This document shows, in pieces, positions 25,420-33,947 of a DNA stretch of 64,000 nt (position 1 is its first letter; every line of letters begins with the position of its first letter). Below the pieces are notes generated by a model. The model was not told where the DNA came from and made no database searches. It worked only from the letters and a program-made list of their open reading frames with translations. A program made the position numbers and the translations under genes. The DNA comes from Sphingobium bisphenolivorans. GTDB taxonomy: Bacteria; Pseudomonadota; Alphaproteobacteria; Sphingomonadales; Sphingomonadaceae. The stretch is taken from positions 159,254 to 223,253 of the forward strand of contig NZ_ASTG01000006.1 of NCBI RefSeq assembly GCF_000412635.1, given 5' to 3'.

Positions 25420-25576
25420 GCTTTCCTTGCACACATTCTTGCCCGTTTCCTGATCGATCCTTTGGTTCACGATGAAGAGCCCTCGGCGGCTCAAGTCTTT
25501 ACCAATCCGGTCCACCGCGTGTTCCCCCTCAAGCTGCATGCAGATGAAGGATGATCTAGAATTTATCTATCACATA

Positions 25577-25586
25577 GCATATATGC
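25577..25586. promoter_or_regulatory. Palindrome GCATATATGC before the XRE gene
   Basis: A perfect 10-bp dyad in a strongly AT-rich 90-bp stretch unusual for this GC-rich region, 46 bp upstream of the XRE-family start. Candidate autoregulatory operator. Confidence 0.4.
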
Positions 25587-25631
25587 GGTGAAAGATTGTA
25601 ATTTGATGTTTAATATATCATTGAGTGCCCT

Positions 25632-25949
25632 ATGATCACGTCTCAGCAAATGCGGGCTGCGCGAGCGTTGCTCGGCATCGATCAACGCCAACTCGCCGCC
25701 TTGGCGGGTGTCTCCCTGCCGACGATCCAGCGGATGGAAGCGTCCGATGGGCAGGTACGAAGCGTGGTCGATACCTTGGTTAAGGTGATCAACGCGATTG
25801 AGTCCGCAGGGATCGAGATCATAGGAGAGAATGCGCCGAGCAGCGGCGCAGGGCGCGGCGTGCGCCTCAAGGACACCCTTGGCGGCGGACAAAGCAGGCG
25901 CATACCATCGGTCTTGTTCGATCAATCGGCGCAAGACGATGAATGCTGA
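25632..25949 (+). CDS. XRE-family HTH regulator
   Basis: A 105-residue protein with one helix-turn-helix (SQQMRAARALLGIDQRQLAA, then GVSLPTIQRMEA) and a short C-terminal extension. It overlaps the sulfate-type transporter start by 11 bp, so the two are translated together and the regulator presumably controls that transporter. The signal is unknown. Confidence 0.88.
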   Translation: MITSQQMRAARALLGIDQRQLAALAGVSLPTIQRMEASDGQVRSVVDTLVKVINAIESAGIEIIGENAPSSGAGRGVRLKDTLGGGQSRRIPSVLFDQSAQDDEC

Positions 25950-27645
25950 CGGGCGCCTGATCGCCTTCACACCGAAGCTGATCACGGTCTTGCAAGAGGG
26001 CTATTCGATCGACCGACTGCGCCGCGACTGCGTTGCCGGCCTCACCGTTGCGATCGTCGCCCTCCCCCTGGCCATGGCGCTGGCGATCGCCAGTGGCGCA
26101 TCGCCCGACAAGGGGCTTGTCACGGCTGTTATTGCCGGCTTCCTGATCTCGGCGCTGGGTGGCTCGCGGGTTCAGGTCGGAGGACCAACCGGCGCCTTCG
26201 TCGTTGTCGTTTTCGGCGTCATCGCGCAGCATGGCTATGATGGCCTGCTGCTTGCGACACTGATGGCGGGGGTGATGCTCATCATCGCCGGCTATTCGGG
26301 TCTGGGCAGCCTCGTGCGCTTCATTCCGCAGCCGGTGGTCACGGGCTTCACCGCTGGCATCGCGGTTATTATCGCGTCGAGCCAAGTGAAGGATTTTCTC
26401 GGCCTGCCGATGGAAAGCGTTCCTGCCGATTTCCTACGGAAATGGGGAGCCTATTTTGCCGAGCTGGACAGCATCCGGCTCGTCACCCTGGCGATAGGTG
26501 CGGGGTCGCTGGCGCTGATCATAGCCCTCCGCAAATGGGCACCACGCTTACCCGGCTTCCTGATCGCCGTCATATTCGCCGCGGCGGCCGTGGCGCTTCT
26601 TCATCTTCCGGTCGAGACGATCGGGTCGCGCTTTCCGGACCTGCCGACAGGGCTCCCTGCCCCTGCGTTCCCGGACTTTTCCCTTGCCAAGCTTCAGGCG
26701 GTTATACCGTCGGCTTTCACCATCGCCTTTCTCGCCGGGATCGAGGCACTCCTCTCGGCGGTCGTCGCCGATGGTATGATCGGCTCACGGCATCGATCCA
26801 ATCAGGAGTTGGTGGGTCAGGGCGTGGCGAACATCGCCTCGGCACTGTTTGGCGGCTTGCCCGCGACGGGCGCCATCGCTCGCACTGCGACCAACATCAA
26901 GGCCGGCGCGATCACGCCCATTGCCGGCATGATGCATGCGCTGTTCCTGCTCCTGTTCATCCTGTTCGCTTCGAATCTCATGGCCTATGTGCCCTTGGCG
27001 GCGCTCGCGGCCATATTGTTCATGGTCGCCTGGGGCATGAGCGAACATCATCGCTTCATCCAGTTACTGCGCATGCCCAATGGCGACCGCACCCTCCTCC
27101 TGCTGACTTTCGGCCTCACGGTGCTCGTCGATCTCACGGTCGCGATTGGCGTCGGCGTGACGCTCGCCTCACTACTCTTCATGATGCGCATGAGCCGAAC
27201 GGTGGAGATTGCAAACGACAGCAGCGAATTTGCACTGCCGTCAGAGGAGGAAGGGGAGGACATCCATCAGCGTGACGCACTTCCGCCAGGCGCCGAAGTC
27301 TTCCGTATCGATGGCCCTCTCTTCTTCGGCGTTGCAAATGAATTGCTCGATACGCTGCGGCGCCTCGGGCCGCCGCCGAAGATCATCATTCTTCGCATGC
27401 GGCGTGTGCCGCTGCTCGATGCCAGCGGCGTGACAACGATCGGGGAAATCGTGCGGCAAGCCGCGTCAGCCGGCACACAGATCATCGTCTCAGGCATCCA
27501 GCCGCAGCCCATGGCAATGCTCCAGCGGGTTTCATTGGGGCCAGCGGACCGGCATATGATCTTCAGTGATGATTTTCCCGACGCCTTGCGCGTTGCAAGG
27601 GCAATCGCCGCTGCACCCGCGACGGCAGCCGAACGGCTCAACTGA
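25939..27645 (+). CDS. SulP-family anion transporter with STAS domain
   Basis: A 568-residue inner-membrane protein with about 11-12 helices and SulP motifs (RDCVAGLTVAIVALPLAMAL, GPTGAFVVVV). A C-terminal STAS domain (about residues 440-555) contains FRIDGPLFFGVAN and RMRRVPLLDASG. SulP proteins move sulfate, bicarbonate or other anions; the substrate is not predictable. The start at 25939 overlaps the XRE gene; the longer frame from 25831 lies inside that gene. Confidence 0.9.
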   Translation: MNADGRLIAFTPKLITVLQEGYSIDRLRRDCVAGLTVAIVALPLAMALAIASGASPDKGLVTAVIAGFLISALGGSRVQVGGPTGAFVVVVFGVIAQHGYDGLLLATLMAGVMLIIAGYSGLGSLVRFIPQPVVTGFTAGIAVIIASSQVKDFLGLPMESVPADFLRKWGAYFAELDSIRLVTLAIGAGSLALIIALRKWAPRLPGFLIAVIFAAAAVALLHLPVETIGSRFPDLPTGLPAPAFPDFSLAKLQAVIPSAFTIAFLAGIEALLSAVVADGMIGSRHRSNQELVGQGVANIASALFGGLPATGAIARTATNIKAGAITPIAGMMHALFLLLFILFASNLMAYVPLAALAAILFMVAWGMSEHHRFIQLLRMPNGDRTLLLLTFGLTVLVDLTVAIGVGVTLASLLFMMRMSRTVEIANDSSEFALPSEEEGEDIHQRDALPPGAEVFRIDGPLFFGVANELLDTLRRLGPPPKIIILRMRRVPLLDASGVTTIGEIVRQAASAGTQIIVSGIQPQPMAMLQRVSLGPADRHMIFSDDFPDALRVARAIAAAPATAAERLN

Positions 27646-27667
27646 TCAGCAACAGATGGAACCCGAA

Positions 27668-27976
27668 ATGAACGATGCGAATGATGATTATGTCTATGAC
27701 GAAGCTTCAGGTGAGTGGATCTCCACAGAAGCAGCCGCGGCGAAGGCATCGGAGGCCGACCGGGTCGAAGTACGCGATGCCGCCGGTAACCTCCTGGCGG
27801 ACGGCGACAGCGTCATCACGATCAAGGATCTGAAGGTCAAGGGCGCTGGGCAAACGCTGCGCAAGGGGACCGTGATCAAATCGATCCGGCTCACTGGCGA
27901 CCCGCAGGAAATTGACTGCCGCTATGAAGGTATCAAAGGACTCGTCCTGCGTGCCGAGTTCGTTCGCAAACACTGA
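27668..27976 (+). CDS. PhnA/YjdM-like protein lacking the zinc ribbon
   Basis: A 102-residue protein whose C-terminal two thirds match the PhnA (YjdM) domain: VRDAAGNLLADGDSVITIKD, then LRKGTVIKSIRL and GLVLRAEFVRKH. Family members normally start with a four-cysteine zinc ribbon; here that part is DDYVYDEASGEWIS with no cysteine. PhnA proteins are not truly phosphonate enzymes in most bacteria and their role is uncertain. It begins 22 bp after the SulP stop, likely in the same transcript. Confidence 0.8.
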   Translation: MNDANDDYVYDEASGEWISTEAAAAKASEADRVEVRDAAGNLLADGDSVITIKDLKVKGAGQTLRKGTVIKSIRLTGDPQEIDCRYEGIKGLVLRAEFVRKH

Positions 27977-28126
27977 TTGAGGCCGCGGCTGCGCCGTCAT
28001 CTCTCTCGCCGTCGCGTGTCCGGACTCATGAGTATCCACTTGCATCGGCGGCATGGCAGGTGAGATGAATGTGGCGGATAATCAAGATCTGCAAGACGTC
28101 ACTCTGCACCCATGAAAGCTTGACCT

Positions 28127-28729
28127 ATGCAGCGTCCTTTCCATGTTTCGCCCTGGCAGTTGACGATCGCATGTGGGCTATTCAAAATTTTGCTCGCTGC
28201 GGCTGCTCTTGCCCTGCCCCTGACTCAGGTCCATGTGCTGCCTCGCCTGGTTGGCTGGATGCTGCTGGCCGGCGGCATGTCTGAACTGCTACTCTCCTGG
28301 ACCGGACGCCATAGCTGGACGGGCCGTCTCACGTTCGGATCAGGAGCTCTCACCGTTGTCTTGGCAGCCATGTTCCTCGGCGCGCCCTGGCATGGTCTTC
28401 ATCCTCTTGCTGCATTCGTCATGATCTGGTTCCTCCTACGAGGAATTTTGTCGCTGGATGTAGGTTTTCAGTCACGCTTGGGTCCGACGGCGAACTGGGC
28501 ATGGCTGCTTGTGCGGGGGTTCGCTGACCTTGGACTGGGGTTGGCCTTGATGGCAGGCGCTCCCCTCGCGATGTTCGCTATCGTGATCTTCGGTGAGGTC
28601 AGAGAGTTCGTGGCAGTGTTCTCGGCTACTCTCGCGATCAGTTTTGCGGTCGCAGGTATCAGTCTTATAAACATCGGTTTGTCGCAGCGGCAGCAGAAGC
28701 TTACGAATTCAGTACGAAATGGGAACTGA
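28127..28729 (+). CDS. DUF308/HdeD-like membrane protein
   Basis: A 200-residue protein with six predicted transmembrane helices, resembling DUF308/HdeD-type proteins. The C-terminal third (NWAWLLVRGFADLGLG, then LAMFAIVIFGEVREF) recurs as a broken copy at 36935-37168, with a 44-bp stretch identical in DNA. No function is established; HdeD in enteric bacteria is tied to acid stress. It ends upstream of a strong terminator. Confidence 0.75.
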   Translation: MQRPFHVSPWQLTIACGLFKILLAAAALALPLTQVHVLPRLVGWMLLAGGMSELLLSWTGRHSWTGRLTFGSGALTVVLAAMFLGAPWHGLHPLAAFVMIWFLLRGILSLDVGFQSRLGPTANWAWLLVRGFADLGLGLALMAGAPLAMFAIVIFGEVREFVAVFSATLAISFAVAGISLINIGLSQRQQKLTNSVRNGN

Positions 28730-28882
28730 TCTGCGCACACTGCGTGTGCTATTCCAGAAACCTGCGGTAAGGATCGCGCATGCAAAACTGGCGGGGTTAC
28801 CGCGCTACATGGAATCGCTGATGGTGCGGGCTCCAAGTCGCTGCCGTCCCATTCCCCCGCGCTGATCGCTGCCGCCGGAATC

Positions 28883-28912
28883 AAAAAGGGCGGGTTCGGA
28901 CCCGCCCTTTTA
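28883..28912. terminator. Intrinsic terminator
   Basis: AAAAGGGCGGGT and ACCCGCCCTTTT pair perfectly around a TCGG loop. A-rich on one side and T-rich on the other, so it works in both directions, ending the DUF308 transcript and anything from the ccoI remnant. Confidence 0.85.
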
Positions 28913-28924
28913 GTATCTTTTCGC

Positions 28925-29892
28925 CCCTGCCGCTCAGCCGTTCGAATCAGCGCCAGCTTGTCGGCCGGGCGCAGATGACCGATGGCCGTCGTACAGATGG
29001 CGCGCGCGATCTCCTCCGGCGCGTCGGGCTGGTCCCGGCTGGCGATCAGGGTCTTGAGGCCCATGCCGCCCAGTTCGGCCAGCGTCCCGATCGTGTCCGG
29101 GCGCAGCGCGTCGGCGAAACTGATCAGCGCGGAGCGATCCCCGTGCCGATGTTCGCTTGTCAGTCCAAAAAAGCTGACGACGCTGCGCGGGCGACCCAGG
29201 CACACCGGCACATCCCCGCAGTGCGCGGACACGCCTTCGCCGAAGTTCCCGAACATGGGAAAGCACGGCCGGGACCACGCCTGCGGTTTCCCGTGCGAGT
29301 CGCAGCAATACGCTGAGCGGGTGGCGGCTTGTCTGTGCGAGCGCAAGCAGGATCGGCCGATCCGCATCCGGCACCTGTTGAGGTCGACAGGGGTCCGGCG
29401 GCCGAGGGTCAGGCGTGCCGGTTTTGTCGAAGATCGCCTCGCTGACTTTGGCAAGGCGTTCCAGTGCCGATCCGTCCTTCACGAGAACGCCCCGCCGCAG
29501 GCGACGATCTGGCCGCCGGAACCACAAGGCCAAGGGCACTCAGGGGCAGGTGATCAACAGCACCGCAACCGCGATCAGCAGCGCCTGGTGCACACCCGCG
29601 CCCGCGATCATCCATCCGGCGAAGGACAACGCCGCCAGCAGATGCACGCAAGCGCGTGACAGCGGGCGCCCTGTCCGCGAGGCGCACGTAACGCGACTTG
29701 CCCTGCCCCGCTTCCTCCATCAGCCGGGCAATGTTGGCGAGACGGCGTCGGCGCCTGCCGCGCTGATCTCCACGGTGATCGGGCCGTCCACGTCCAGCGC
29801 GCCCGCTGAAACCATATCGCCGGAATGCACCCGCACCGGCGCGCTCTCGCCCGTGAGGATGGCTATGCCGAGGCCGCTCGTCCCGTAGGCCG
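28925..29892 (-). pseudogene. ccoI: Decayed copper-transporting ATPase CcoI/FixI
   Basis: Pieces in different frames spell the core of a CcoI-type ATPase in order: AILTGESAPVRV, GALDVDGPITVE, MEEAGQGKSRYVRLADRA, LSFAGWMIAGAGVHQALL, then the metal site as TGC CCC TGA (CP-stop instead of CPC). After that come VLVKDGSALERLAKVSEAIF and DKTGT, and finally SFADALRPDTIGTLAELG and RPADKLALIRTAERQG. The N-terminal metal-binding domain is gone, at least three frame changes occur, and the essential CPC motif contains a stop. CcoI supplies copper to cbb3 oxidase; this copy cannot. It follows the FNR gene on the same strand. Confidence 0.85.
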
Positions 29893-29919
29893 CTGGCGAA
29901 CCCTCGCCATGATGAATTA

Positions 29920-30666
29920 TCAGTCGCCTTCGGCCATGCTCTCCAACCACGGTGCGTCCACGATGCATACGCCGCGGCGCCGGTGAAGGACGATCACACC
30001 CATCCGCTTCATTTCGCTCATCTGCCGAGACACCGTCTCGATCGTCAGCCCCAGCACGTCGGCGATCTGCTGACGGGAGAGCGGCAGTTCAATCACGCCT
30101 TTTCCGTCCGCGCGCACGCGCCGCTGCATGTCGAGGAGGAAGGTCGCGACCTTCCCCCGCGCATTCTTCCGCCCCAGCAGCAGCATCCACGACCGCGTCC
30201 GATCAAGATCATCCAGGGTCCGCCGCAACAATCGGTGCTCCAGAGCGGGATGTTCCCGCGCGAAGCCATCGAACGCGCCCCGCGGGTAGAGACACAGGCG
30301 CGCATCGGTCAGCGCCGTCACGCTATGCGGCGTCCGCGCGCCGAAGGGCCTGCCGATGAAGTCCGATGCGTAAACGACGCCCACTATCTGCTCGCGCCCG
30401 TCCCCGGTCGAGGTCGACAATTTGAGCGTCCCGTCGATCACGTTCGCTACCAGCGTGGACTCCTCGCCTTCCCACATCACCGTCTGCCCGGCCTTCACTG
30501 TCAGACGCCGTCCAAGGCGATTGAGGCTCGCTCGCTGCGAAGAGTCCAGGTCGGCGCAGATCGCCCGATCCCGCACGTCGCAGCGGTCGCAATCATGCGC
30601 GCCGCAGGTCCGGCCGACCGCTATCGAGGTGGGCGCTGTTTGCGCCAGATCAAATTGGCTGTCCAT
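29920..30666 (-). CDS. fnrN: FNR/FnrN-type oxygen-responsive regulator
   Basis: A 248-residue Crp/FNR protein. N-terminal cysteines C21, C26, C29 and C37 (CGAHDCDRCDVRDRAIC) and central C125 (DARLCLYPRG) can hold an oxygen-labile [4Fe-4S] cluster. The cyclic-nucleotide-like fold spans about 45-160, and the HTH has ETVSRQM with the E..SR contacts that read TTGA-N6-TCAA. Two such boxes lie at 34690 and 36309. It probably activates hemN and the globin operon when oxygen is low. The ccoI remnant follows it. Confidence 0.88.
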   Translation of the reverse strand: MDSQFDLAQTAPTSIAVGRTCGAHDCDRCDVRDRAICADLDSSQRASLNRLGRRLTVKAGQTVMWEGEESTLVANVIDGTLKLSTSTGDGREQIVGVVYASDFIGRPFGARTPHSVTALTDARLCLYPRGAFDGFAREHPALEHRLLRRTLDDLDRTRSWMLLLGRKNARGKVATFLLDMQRRVRADGKGVIELPLSRQQIADVLGLTIETVSRQMSEMKRMGVIVLHRRRGVCIVDAPWLESMAEGD

Positions 30667-30761
30667 GTCCAGTGCATGGTCCCACGCGCGCGTCGGACCT
30701 ATCCGTAAATGTCCCTACCATGATGAAGAGGGGCCGCAAAATGGGCGGTTTTGCTCCACCC

Positions 30762-30818
30762 GTTCATGCCGAGCCTGTCGAAGCACAAAGCGCGTCCTTC
30801 GGCATGTTCAGGACGAAC
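30762..30818. repeat. Sphingomonad-type intergenic inverted repeat
   Basis: Nested complementary blocks GTTC/GAAC, CCTG/CAGG and CGAAG/CTTCG fold this 57-bp stretch into an imperfect hairpin. Related GTTCGTCCTGA...TCGAAG elements are, from general knowledge, dispersed in sphingomonad genomes. It lies in the 200-bp gap between fixJ and the FNR gene. Confidence 0.6.
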
Positions 30819-30865
30819 GAAGGCAGGTGTTCAGACGCATGCACTTGTACTGCTGATCGACATCC

Positions 30866-31474
30866 TCACTCCCCCGCATGGAAAGCGATGCGCAGCGCTT
30901 CCGCTAGGCTCTTGACCTCCAGTTTCTGCATCAGATTGGAGCGATGGATCTCCACCGTGCGTGGACTGATCCCCAGATCATAGGCGATCGTCTTGTTGGG
31001 CAGCCCCTCAACTAGCCCATCTAACACGTCCCGTTCCCGGTCGGTCAGGATGTTGAGCCGCGCCTGCGCATCCTGCGCCCGTGCATTAGCGCCGCGATCG
31101 GCCACCGATATCCGGCGCGCCGCCTCCACGCAGCCCAGCAGCGCCGCTTTCTCGAACGGCTTCTCGATGAAGTCGCTGGCGCCCCCCTTCATCGCGGCGA
31201 CTGCCATGTCGATATCGCCATGCCCGGTCATGATCACCACCGGCAGCATGACGCCGCGCGCGCGCAATTCGCGCTGCACTTCCAGCCCGTCCATATCCGG
31301 CATCCGCACATCCAGCAGGACGCAGCCCGGCGACAAATCAGTCGCCGCTTTCATGAAGGCATTCCCGCCCTCAAACAGCTGCACCGCATAGCCGCTCGTC
31401 TTCAGCATGAAGGACAGCGACCGCCGGATCGCCTCGTCATCATCCACGACGTAGATGGAATAGGGTTTGCTCAT
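30866..31474 (-). CDS. fixJ: FixJ-type response regulator
   Basis: A 202-residue protein: receiver domain with acidic D11-D13, phosphoacceptor D55 (CVLLDVRMPDMDG) and EKPF, then a LuxR/FixJ HTH (LTDRERDVLDGLVEG, SPRTVEIHRSNLMQKL). It overlaps fixL by 4 bp, so the two form one operon with the universal stress gene. In other alphaproteobacteria FixJ activates fixK/fnr genes under low oxygen; here the FNR gene is the next gene downstream on the same strand. Confidence 0.92.
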   Translation of the reverse strand: MSKPYSIYVVDDDEAIRRSLSFMLKTSGYAVQLFEGGNAFMKAATDLSPGCVLLDVRMPDMDGLEVQRELRARGVMLPVVIMTGHGDIDMAVAAMKGGASDFIEKPFEKAALLGCVEAARRISVADRGANARAQDAQARLNILTDRERDVLDGLVEGLPNKTIAYDLGISPRTVEIHRSNLMQKLEVKSLAEALRIAFHAGE

Positions 31475-32646
31475 GCTCCGTCCGCTGCGTCCAGTGTGAA
31501 ATGAAAGGCCGCGCCGCCCCAGGGCGATGGTTCGGCCCAGATTCGCCCGCCATGGCCTTCGATGATGGTCTGGCAGATGGAAAGGCCGACGCCCATGCCC
31601 GATGCCTTGGTGGTTGTGAAGGGCGTGAAGAGCGTGCGCGACATGTCGGGGTCCAGCCCGGGTCCGCTATCGGCCACGGTCACCTCGACGCGACCCTTTT
31701 CCCCCGGCGCGGCGGACAGGCGCAGAATACGCGCAGGGCTGTTCGCCATCGCTTCGACCGCATTCTTGATCAGGTTGATGATCACTTGCTGCAATTGGAC
31801 GCGGTTGACCAGCACCTCGTCCACTCGCCGGTCGACGCTGATGTCCATGTCGATGCCGCGACTGTTGGTGCCGATGAAGGCCAGCGCCGCCCCTTCCGCC
31901 AGCAGCCCGCGCAGCGGCTCAGGCTGCCGCATCGTCTCGCCGCGCCTGATGAATTCGCGCAGCGACCGGATGATCTCACCCGCGCGCAGCGCTTGGCCCG
32001 CGCTTTCCTCCATGGCTTCGCGCAGCAACTCACGATCCAGCGGGCCTCCGGCATCGATCATGTCGCGCCCGGCTTCCAGATAGTTGGCGATGGCTGTCAG
32101 CGGCTGGTTCAGTTCATGCGCCAGCGCCGAAGCCAGCGTGCCCATGGCGGTCACTCGGCTCGCATGGGCCAGTTCGGCCTGCAGGTCGGCGACGCGCCGC
32201 TCGGCCTGCTGCCGCTCGGTCAGGTCACGGATGAAACCGGTGAACAGGCGCCGTCCCTGATCATGGACCTCGCCGACTGACAATTCGATGGGAAAAACGG
32301 ACCCATCCCGCCGCCGTGCACTGGTCAGCCGCCCGATGCCGATGATCCGCTTTTCGCCCGTGCCGAGATAATGATCGATATAGCCGTCATGCCGTTCCCG
32401 GTCGGGCGAAGGCATCAGCATCGAGATATTTTCGCCTAGCACATCGCTCTCGGCATATTGGAACATGCGCTGGGCAGCGGCGCTGAACGAGATGATATGG
32501 CCCGTCATGTCGATGACGATCAGGGCGTCCGGCACCGTTGCCAGGATCGACCCCAGCAGCGCCTGCTCCAGGCTGTGCTCGCGCTCGCTCAAGCCCTCGA
32601 TTTCGTCGTCCGCAACCCCCATGGCGCCATCATGCCGCGTCTTCAA
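31471..32646 (-). CDS. fixL: FixL-type haem-PAS oxygen sensor histidine kinase
   Basis: A 391-residue soluble kinase. The PAS domain (about 30-145) keeps the FixL haem pocket: proximal H86 (RERHDGYIDHY) and the conserved Arg106 (IIGIGR). The HisKA domain has H177 in ALAHELNQP, and the ATPase domain has NLIKNAVEAM, DSGPGL and GMGVGLSIC. No membrane segments are seen, unlike rhizobial FixL, so it is cytoplasmic. Haem deoxygenation should activate phosphotransfer to FixJ, encoded next. ATGA overlaps occur at both ends of the gene. Confidence 0.93.
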   Translation of the reverse strand: MKTRHDGAMGVADDEIEGLSEREHSLEQALLGSILATVPDALIVIDMTGHIISFSAAAQRMFQYAESDVLGENISMLMPSPDRERHDGYIDHYLGTGEKRIIGIGRLTSARRRDGSVFPIELSVGEVHDQGRRLFTGFIRDLTERQQAERRVADLQAELAHASRVTAMGTLASALAHELNQPLTAIANYLEAGRDMIDAGGPLDRELLREAMEESAGQALRAGEIIRSLREFIRRGETMRQPEPLRGLLAEGAALAFIGTNSRGIDMDISVDRRVDEVLVNRVQLQQVIINLIKNAVEAMANSPARILRLSAAPGEKGRVEVTVADSGPGLDPDMSRTLFTPFTTTKASGMGVGLSICQTIIEGHGGRIWAEPSPWGGAAFHFTLDAADGA

Positions 32647-33458
32647 TGCGCCAGCAAGAGCGGCACTTGCGCCTCGCGCAGCATGACCCGTGTCACCCCG
32701 CCGAAAGCGAGTTCACGCATCCGGCTGTGACCAAAGGCGCCCATGACGATCCAGTCAGGCCTCAAGGCCCGAACCGCTGTCATCAGCGCGTCCTCGACCG
32801 ATCCCTCTTTGCGCGCCTCGCTATGCAACTGCGAGGGGATTGTGTGCAGCGATAGATATTCGCACGCGCGCGTCGATGGGAAAGCATATTTCCTCTGCTC
32901 CTCGATGGTGACGACATGCACCTGCTCAGCCAGCTTGAGGAGCGGCACGGCGAGCCGGAGTGCAGTCGATGCCTCTTGCGACCCATCCCAGGCGATCAGG
33001 GCAACACCCGCCACGTTCAATGATTTCGCCGCCTGCGGAACAGCAAGCACCGGCGTCCGTCCTGCCAGGGCGAGGTCGGCGGCCAGGTTCAACGGATCGC
33101 GCAGATGCTTGCGCGGCTGTTCGGGCAGGGTGACGAGAATGATGTCAGCCAGCGTGGCCGCCGACAGCAAGCCATGGACGAGGTCGCTTTCAACGTGGAC
33201 CCAGTCCCAGTTCACGCCTTCGCGAGCCAGCCGTTCTTCGACTCGAAGGCGCATCTTTTCGTCGACCTCGCGCAACTCGGCCATGATTTGAGGGGCAGCT
33301 GACGCGCCGCCATACATGTCGGCGCCGACAAAGTCGGGCATCGACCTCACCTGCACACAATGGATATGGCCGCTAGTCGCGCGAACAATGTCGCAGGCGG
33401 CCTGCAGGCGGCCTTCAGATCCCGTATCATCATGAATGTGCAGCAGAACCGATTTCAT
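32643..33458 (-). CDS. Universal stress protein, tandem UspA domains
   Basis: A 271-residue protein with two Usp domains. The second has the ATP-binding-like pattern GAFGHSRMRELAFGGVTRVM. GGGAG eight bases before the ATG at 33458 supports this start instead of 33524. It is first in the usp-fixL-fixJ operon and overlaps fixL by 4 bp, so it is probably part of the low-oxygen response. Biochemical role unknown. Confidence 0.88.
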   Translation of the reverse strand: MKSVLLHIHDDTGSEGRLQAACDIVRATSGHIHCVQVRSMPDFVGADMYGGASAAPQIMAELREVDEKMRLRVEERLAREGVNWDWVHVESDLVHGLLSAATLADIILVTLPEQPRKHLRDPLNLAADLALAGRTPVLAVPQAAKSLNVAGVALIAWDGSQEASTALRLAVPLLKLAEQVHVVTIEEQRKYAFPSTRACEYLSLHTIPSQLHSEARKEGSVEDALMTAVRALRPDWIVMGAFGHSRMRELAFGGVTRVMLREAQVPLLLAH

Positions 33459-33574
33459 CGCACGTCTCCCAGCAAGCCATTCCTCACTTGCTATCGGTAG
33501 GCCGGGTGCGGTCGTCCCTGCCATCAGGGATAGTCCTTATATGATTTCCCCCGGCGGAATCGGATTGATGAGGA

Positions 33575-33937
33575 ATGACTTGGACGACGATACGCCTTGA
33601 ACTTGCCCGCACGCAGGCTTTCCCCAACGGATCGGCGGCACGCTGCTATGTGATGCGCTTGCCGCTGGGCCCGGAAGGCCTCATCGACGAGCAGGAATAT
33701 CGCCGTCATCCCGAACTGGCGACGGTGCGCCGCTTCTGGCCGAATGAGCCCGATCATCACGGCTGCCTGCTGCACACCCCTTCGGGATGGGCGTTGTCCT
33801 ACGAAAAGGGGGAGGAGGATGATGAAAAGATCTTCCGCCTGGACACCCACGCCATTCAGCCCGGCAGTTATCTCTCCCTGACCGCGCCGAGCGGCGAGCG
33901 CCTTCCTTTCGTCGTGAAGGCGCTCGCGTCGGCGTGA
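33575..33937 (+). CDS. Conserved-looking hypothetical protein
   Basis: A 120-residue soluble protein (ARTQAFPNGSAARCYVMRLP, later GSYLSLTAPSGERLPFVV) with no signal peptide or membrane segment. I do not recognise the family. Codon use is like its neighbours. It is divergent from the usp-fixL-fixJ operon and ends 10 bp before the convergent ompW remnant, so it may belong to the low-oxygen gene set. Confidence 0.65.
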   Translation: MTWTTIRLELARTQAFPNGSAARCYVMRLPLGPEGLIDEQEYRRHPELATVRRFWPNEPDHHGCLLHTPSGWALSYEKGEEDDEKIFRLDTHAIQPGSYLSLTAPSGERLPFVVKALASA

Positions 33938-33947
33938 ACGGGTGGGC

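Noticed and set aside
28934-29539. Treating the minus-strand frames in this region as separate intact genes
   Set aside because: Together they spell one degraded CcoI ATPase across frames; none starts or ends like a real gene.
30651-30664. TTGCGCCAGATCAA as an FNR autoregulatory box
   Set aside because: Only one half site is correct and it lies within the start of the FNR coding region.
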